Source of the DNA: Lepiota brunneoincarnata
Lineage: Eukaryota; Basidiomycota; Agaricomycetes; Agaricales; Agaricaceae
Assembly: GCA_023014365.1 (NCBI GenBank)
Contig: JAEBUN010000006.1
Coordinates: 1,240,001 to 1,304,000 of the forward strand
Length of the DNA: 64,000 nucleotides
Direction of reading: 5' to 3'
Shown: positions 60,518 through 64,000 of the stretch, in pieces
Layout of the letters: each line of letters begins with the position of its first letter
Numbering within the stretch: position 1 is the first letter of the stretch
Position numbers and translations under genes: made by a program
Notes under the pieces: model-generated
Databases searched by the model: none
Seen by the model: the letters and a program-made list of their open reading frames with translations, nothing else
What the model was told of the DNA's origin: nothing

Positions 60518-61812
60518 TAATTATGCATAATAGGGGTAGAGTACAGGATCGCGTTCAGGTTTGCGTACTTTTTTGTCATAGAGTTTTCTCTACAGGACAC
60601 ATGTGGTACCTACTACCGACGATGGGATATTGTCATATGTATATGCTAGAAATAGTCCGTTTTCGGGTCTTTCGGTCATCCCTTGGATGATTAGAAATTC
60701 GCATCATCTGCCGCAGACGTTGGGTGCTTGAGTTCTGGTTCAATGGTGGCACAATGAGTTTTCTTTGAGCCGAAGTGTCCCCTGCTGGATTTACCACTTC
60801 TCTGACGTCTCTGCGTTCTGGAATGGCTAACCAATCCATGGGAGAGTGTGGCGCAGCGACTGCCGAAGCTTGTCTGAATCACTGACTCTTCTATAACTTG
60901 TGAGTATTCGTATCTGCTGTAATAATAATATGGGGGTTCTGTTCCTTTTTATAAACTGTTGGAGAAGTGACAACGGTCATGATCAGGAATCATGCGTGTG
61001 TCGGTCGAACAGTTGCCGAACTTAAGTGCTTCGGAATTGTTGTAATGGAAGCCACCCAGGGTACTTGGACACAAAAAATCAAGCTAAGGGAGTGGAACTG
61101 TTGGAGAAGTGACGACGGTCATGATCAGGAACCATGCATATGTCGGTCGAACAGCCGCCGAACTTTGGTGCTTCGAATTTGTTGTAATGGAAGCCACCCA
61201 GGGTACTTGGACACAAAATATCAAGAGAATTAGATGGGTTCTCGAATAGCTCCCTGCATTTCGGGCGTGAAGTTCCTTTTGGAACGGGATGCCGCCAATG
61301 CCCATTCTGGTCGGGTACCATGGAGGCCACCTTATTTCGGGCTGGGTTGGGATGATGGCGGGTCAAAATTAGTCCAAAAGATTGTCGGACGTTTTTCGGG
61401 GGTCCGAGTCTCCTGACTGACATGTGTATTTTCAAGAGATAGCTGGCAAGCACATGGAACTAGGCACACTTGTCCGAAGAATTCAATGAGGATTGTACCA
61501 GCTCGACAAGTGTCGTGTCGTGTCGTTACCAGGTATCGGGTAAGTGCAATGCGGTATTAGCAAGCAGCCCGAATCTGTCAGCGGGTCGCCGGTCACCGGT
61601 CACCGGCCCTCTTTTCACAACTTTTGCATGTGCCCCTTTCCACTTTTAAGCCATCTTCGCTTTGTCCTATGTCAGCCAACAGCCCTCCCCATTCGCATCA
61701 GCCTTCCATCCCCAAGAATTTTGTTTCTGGATCGATCCTGTATGTTGGCCATCAATCGCCTTTGCCAGTTCAGGGTGCCTCACTAATCTCCTCTTTGTTC
61801 TAGTATGCCAGA
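60518..61812. other. Long intergenic stretch with a tandem repeat
   Basis: About 1.3 kb. The centre is the 142-bp tandem repeat listed separately. A short GTGTC run (near 61510) lies to its right. No gene is recognised. Confidence 0.4.
60954..61225. repeat. Two tandem copies, 142-base period
   Basis: Copy one starts at 60954 and copy two at 61096, both with AACTGTTGGAGAAGTGAC. They share CGGTCATGATCAGGAA, TCGGTCGAACAG and a block ending GGAAGCCACCCAGGGTACTT, and differ at scattered positions, mostly substitutions. The similarity extends over about 130 of the 142 bases. Neither copy has a long frame. The origin is unknown; it may derive from a non-autonomous element. Confidence 0.75.
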
Positions 61813-64000
61813 ATGAGCACTTCTTTAACTCGGCCATCGTCTCCAGTCTCACACGACGGCCATCCTCATATAGCTCAGGATGCTGGGCTTGTACCACCTC
61901 TGTCTCGCGCCGCCTCTTCCCCCCAGTTGGCTGCTGACCTACCCATGGGTCATCCGAAAGAACGCCCCCACCTGGAAATCGTGCTTGATGCGCAGCATCT
62001 GACTCTCAAAGGCACCGGCGTCGATGTAGAACCTACCCGGCTCTCTGGCCATGTCGTTCTCTGCCTGCCTGAGGATACCGCCATTAAGGAGATTAGCTCT
62101 CCAATTTCGGGGAAAGGCGCGTCTACCTGTTCCGGCATCAGAGTCGTAAGTGTTTTGTGATTCAGCTAGAAGATCGTACTACTGACCTGGCTATGTCAGA
62201 CTCGCGACTACCAATGGATCCTCAACTTTTGTTTTTTGCAATCATGACTGGTCCTTTCTCGAGGGCAACAAGAAACATGCTCGTACCGTCAAAGCCGGCC
62301 GACATTCCTTTCCCTTCCAGGTACAGGTAGGGGGCTCCCTTCCTTCGACCATTGCAACATCCGTATTCGATGGCGCGTCGGTGACCTACAAACTTCGTGC
62401 GCTTGCCATTCGCCCGGGGTTAAGCCATAACCTTCAGGCGACCACACCCGTATATATCAATAGGTCCTTCAGTCACGAGGCCCTTGAATACCAACAGACA
62501 CTCGAGATTGAGAGCACATGGCCAGACAAGTTGATGTATTCGATTGTGCCTTCCCCACAAGGCTTGGGCTGCGGGTGACGATTTGACGACAATCCTCAAG
62601 TTTTCTCCAATTGCCAAAGGCATTCGCGTCTCTCGTATCACGACTTCGATATATGAGATTACTAATATACATACCCGCGGTGGAACTCTAACAAACTCCC
62701 GCATTGTTGCTTCCAGCCAGCATGATATCATAAATGGAAGGGTGGTCCTTGTTGATCCCAAACATCCTCATCAACGTGTGTCTGCCTCACCCATCTCACC
62801 CTGCGGCCCAGGTCAGCCCCAGATTGTTGGGGACAGCATGGTCGCTGTAGCCACGTCTGAGAGCGACACTTATCAAGTACCCCAGCCATCATCTGTTTGG
62901 GGTCACTCTCCCACTGAACCTCCAACTTCATCACACGTGGTTCCCCCCGTGCAACTCCCATCCTCGCCGTGTGCCGAAGATAATTCAGAAAGTGAGGAGA
63001 GTGGCGATACAGAGACTGTCCTCAGCATCCCTATCCCTTCCAATGCCATTACGCCGTCACATTCCGTCGAACCCATCGTTGTCAGTCATCGCGTGCGCTG
63101 GAGTATGGCGATCCATAACCCGGACGGCCATACTTCTGAGCTGCGATGCTCCTTACCTATTCACATCCTGGACCGTCGACTTCTCGACGAGGCTCGTGCG
63201 CTCTCCTCCGCCACACGGAGACTTGTTCTTGGCTATCCAGAAGCACCAGTCGAGGGGGGAGGTCGTGAGCTGCCAAGCTATGACGCCCACGTTCGAGACA
63301 GAGTAGCCAACATGTTTCTCCCCGAGGCTGCCATTGTGCGGGTTAGTAATCCATGGATCAACCATGTGAACAACCCAAGCACGCACTCTGAGTTAGACCT
63401 AGACCCCTCATACTCTCTACCAAGGTCAGGGGCGCAGTTGGGATACCCGTCGCCTCTAGAAGCTCCCTCCCTCTCCCATCTTCCCCATGCACCTGGATCG
63501 CATGAGAATCCCACGCTTAGCCTGCTCAACTCTGAACTACTTCTCTCCCTGTCGACCACACCCTTGCGGGATGGTTTCTTCAGTCCCGAACCTCGCACAC
63601 CATCCGAGCATCCCGAGCATCAGTTGTCGCAGCCGCAGAGACGAAACGATAGCCAACCACAGAGCCCACACAAAAGCCAGTCGTCGAGCCCCGACGGTTC
63701 GCAACACCACGACGATGCTGCCGTGCATCATGGACGTAACTTGCAGAACATTTTTCGCGCGACGATGAAGCCTTTCACTGCTCTTACCCACCACCATGGG
63801 CTGTTTTCTCGCCACAATCGTCACCACTCGCACCATGGTGGTCATACCCATCATGTGCACCAACGTGCTGGCATACACGCTGAGCTCGCCACTCGACATC
63901 CATCACGCCCTGGGGCTGATGTATCCGTGCCGGACCAAGTGATTGGAGCGGAGGTTATCCGGCGACTGTTCACGGAGGTACCGGATTACTCGATTGCATC
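61813..64000 (+). CDS. Arrestin-related trafficking adaptor (creD/ROD1-like), 3' end outside window
   Basis: Alpha-arrestin that links membrane permeases to an Rsp5-type ubiquitin ligase. Start MSTSLTRPSSPVSHDG (ATG 61813). Arrestin-N: PHLEIVLDAQHLTLKGTGVD, LSGHVVLCLPEDTAIKEISS, CNHDWSFLEGNKKHARTVKA, GRHSFPFQVQVGGSLPSTIA, SVTYKLRALAIRPG, and LPHKAWAAGDDLTTILKFSP. Arrestin-C: HRVRWSMAIHNPDGHTSELR, SLPIHILDRRLLDEARALS and RELPSYDAHVRDRVAN. A Ser/Pro and His-rich tail follows, and the frame is open at the right edge (PDYSIA). Single-base shifts lie near 62200 (after the first intron) and near 62550 (VPSPQGL versus LPHKAW). Confidence 0.8.

Noticed and set aside
26216..64000. CRISPR arrays, tRNA or rRNA genes
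   Set aside because: None recognised on either strand; the genome is eukaryotic and no cloverleaf with A/B boxes was noticed.

Overview
The window is nuclear DNA of a filamentous basidiomycete, most likely an agaricomycete. Genes are dense, lie on both strands, and are cut by many short introns (about 46-90 nt) with GT..AG or occasional GC..AG ends. The gene content is typical of mushroom-forming fungi: F-box/LRR proteins, a BTB protein, seven-transmembrane orphan proteins, secreted subtilases and single-pass membrane proteins with galactose-binding-like sandwiches.

Layout. 1-26.2 kb is mostly minus-strand conserved genes: a GH63-type glycoside hydrolase (partial), a RhoGAP, a mitochondrial carrier, a surface membrane protein, bifunctional thiamine enzyme THI6, a tiny secreted defensin-like peptide, an F-box protein, sphingosine-1-phosphate lyase and muskelin. 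26.2-43.2 kb is an accessory island. It holds two long plus-strand subtilase genes (27.3-31.0 and 39.2-42.9 kb) and between them four tandem minus-strand seven-transmembrane loci. Each of the four is preceded on its 3' side by a progressively shorter piece of subtilase 3' end. The unit that was duplicated is therefore a convergent pair (subtilase tail and 7TM gene). Only the fourth 7TM copy (36334-37380) reads open from end to end. 43.2-64 kb returns to conserved genes: CCR4 deadenylase, mevalonate diphosphate decarboxylase, an F-box protein, a Ser-Asp repeat membrane protein, SPO11, a BTB protein, an RGG/caprin-like protein, a transposase relic, another F-box protein, a 142-bp tandem repeat, and an arrestin-like adaptor running off the right edge.

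Genes with known roles cover sterol/isoprenoid synthesis (MVD), thiamine synthesis (THI6), sphingolipid breakdown (S1P lyase), mRNA decay (CCR4), Rho signalling (RhoGAP), meiotic recombination (SPO11), E3-ligase adaptors (muskelin, F-box, BTB) and permease traffic (arrestin). They look like unrelated housekeeping neighbours rather than a pathway cluster.

A warning for users: many reading frames carry single-nucleotide shifts, including one in mevalonate diphosphate decarboxylase, which is expected to be essential. At least part of the frameshift load is therefore probably sequence error. The 7TM copies A and C and the second subtilase also carry nonsense changes or deletions, so those are more likely genuine pseudogenes. 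All exon joins were made by eye.
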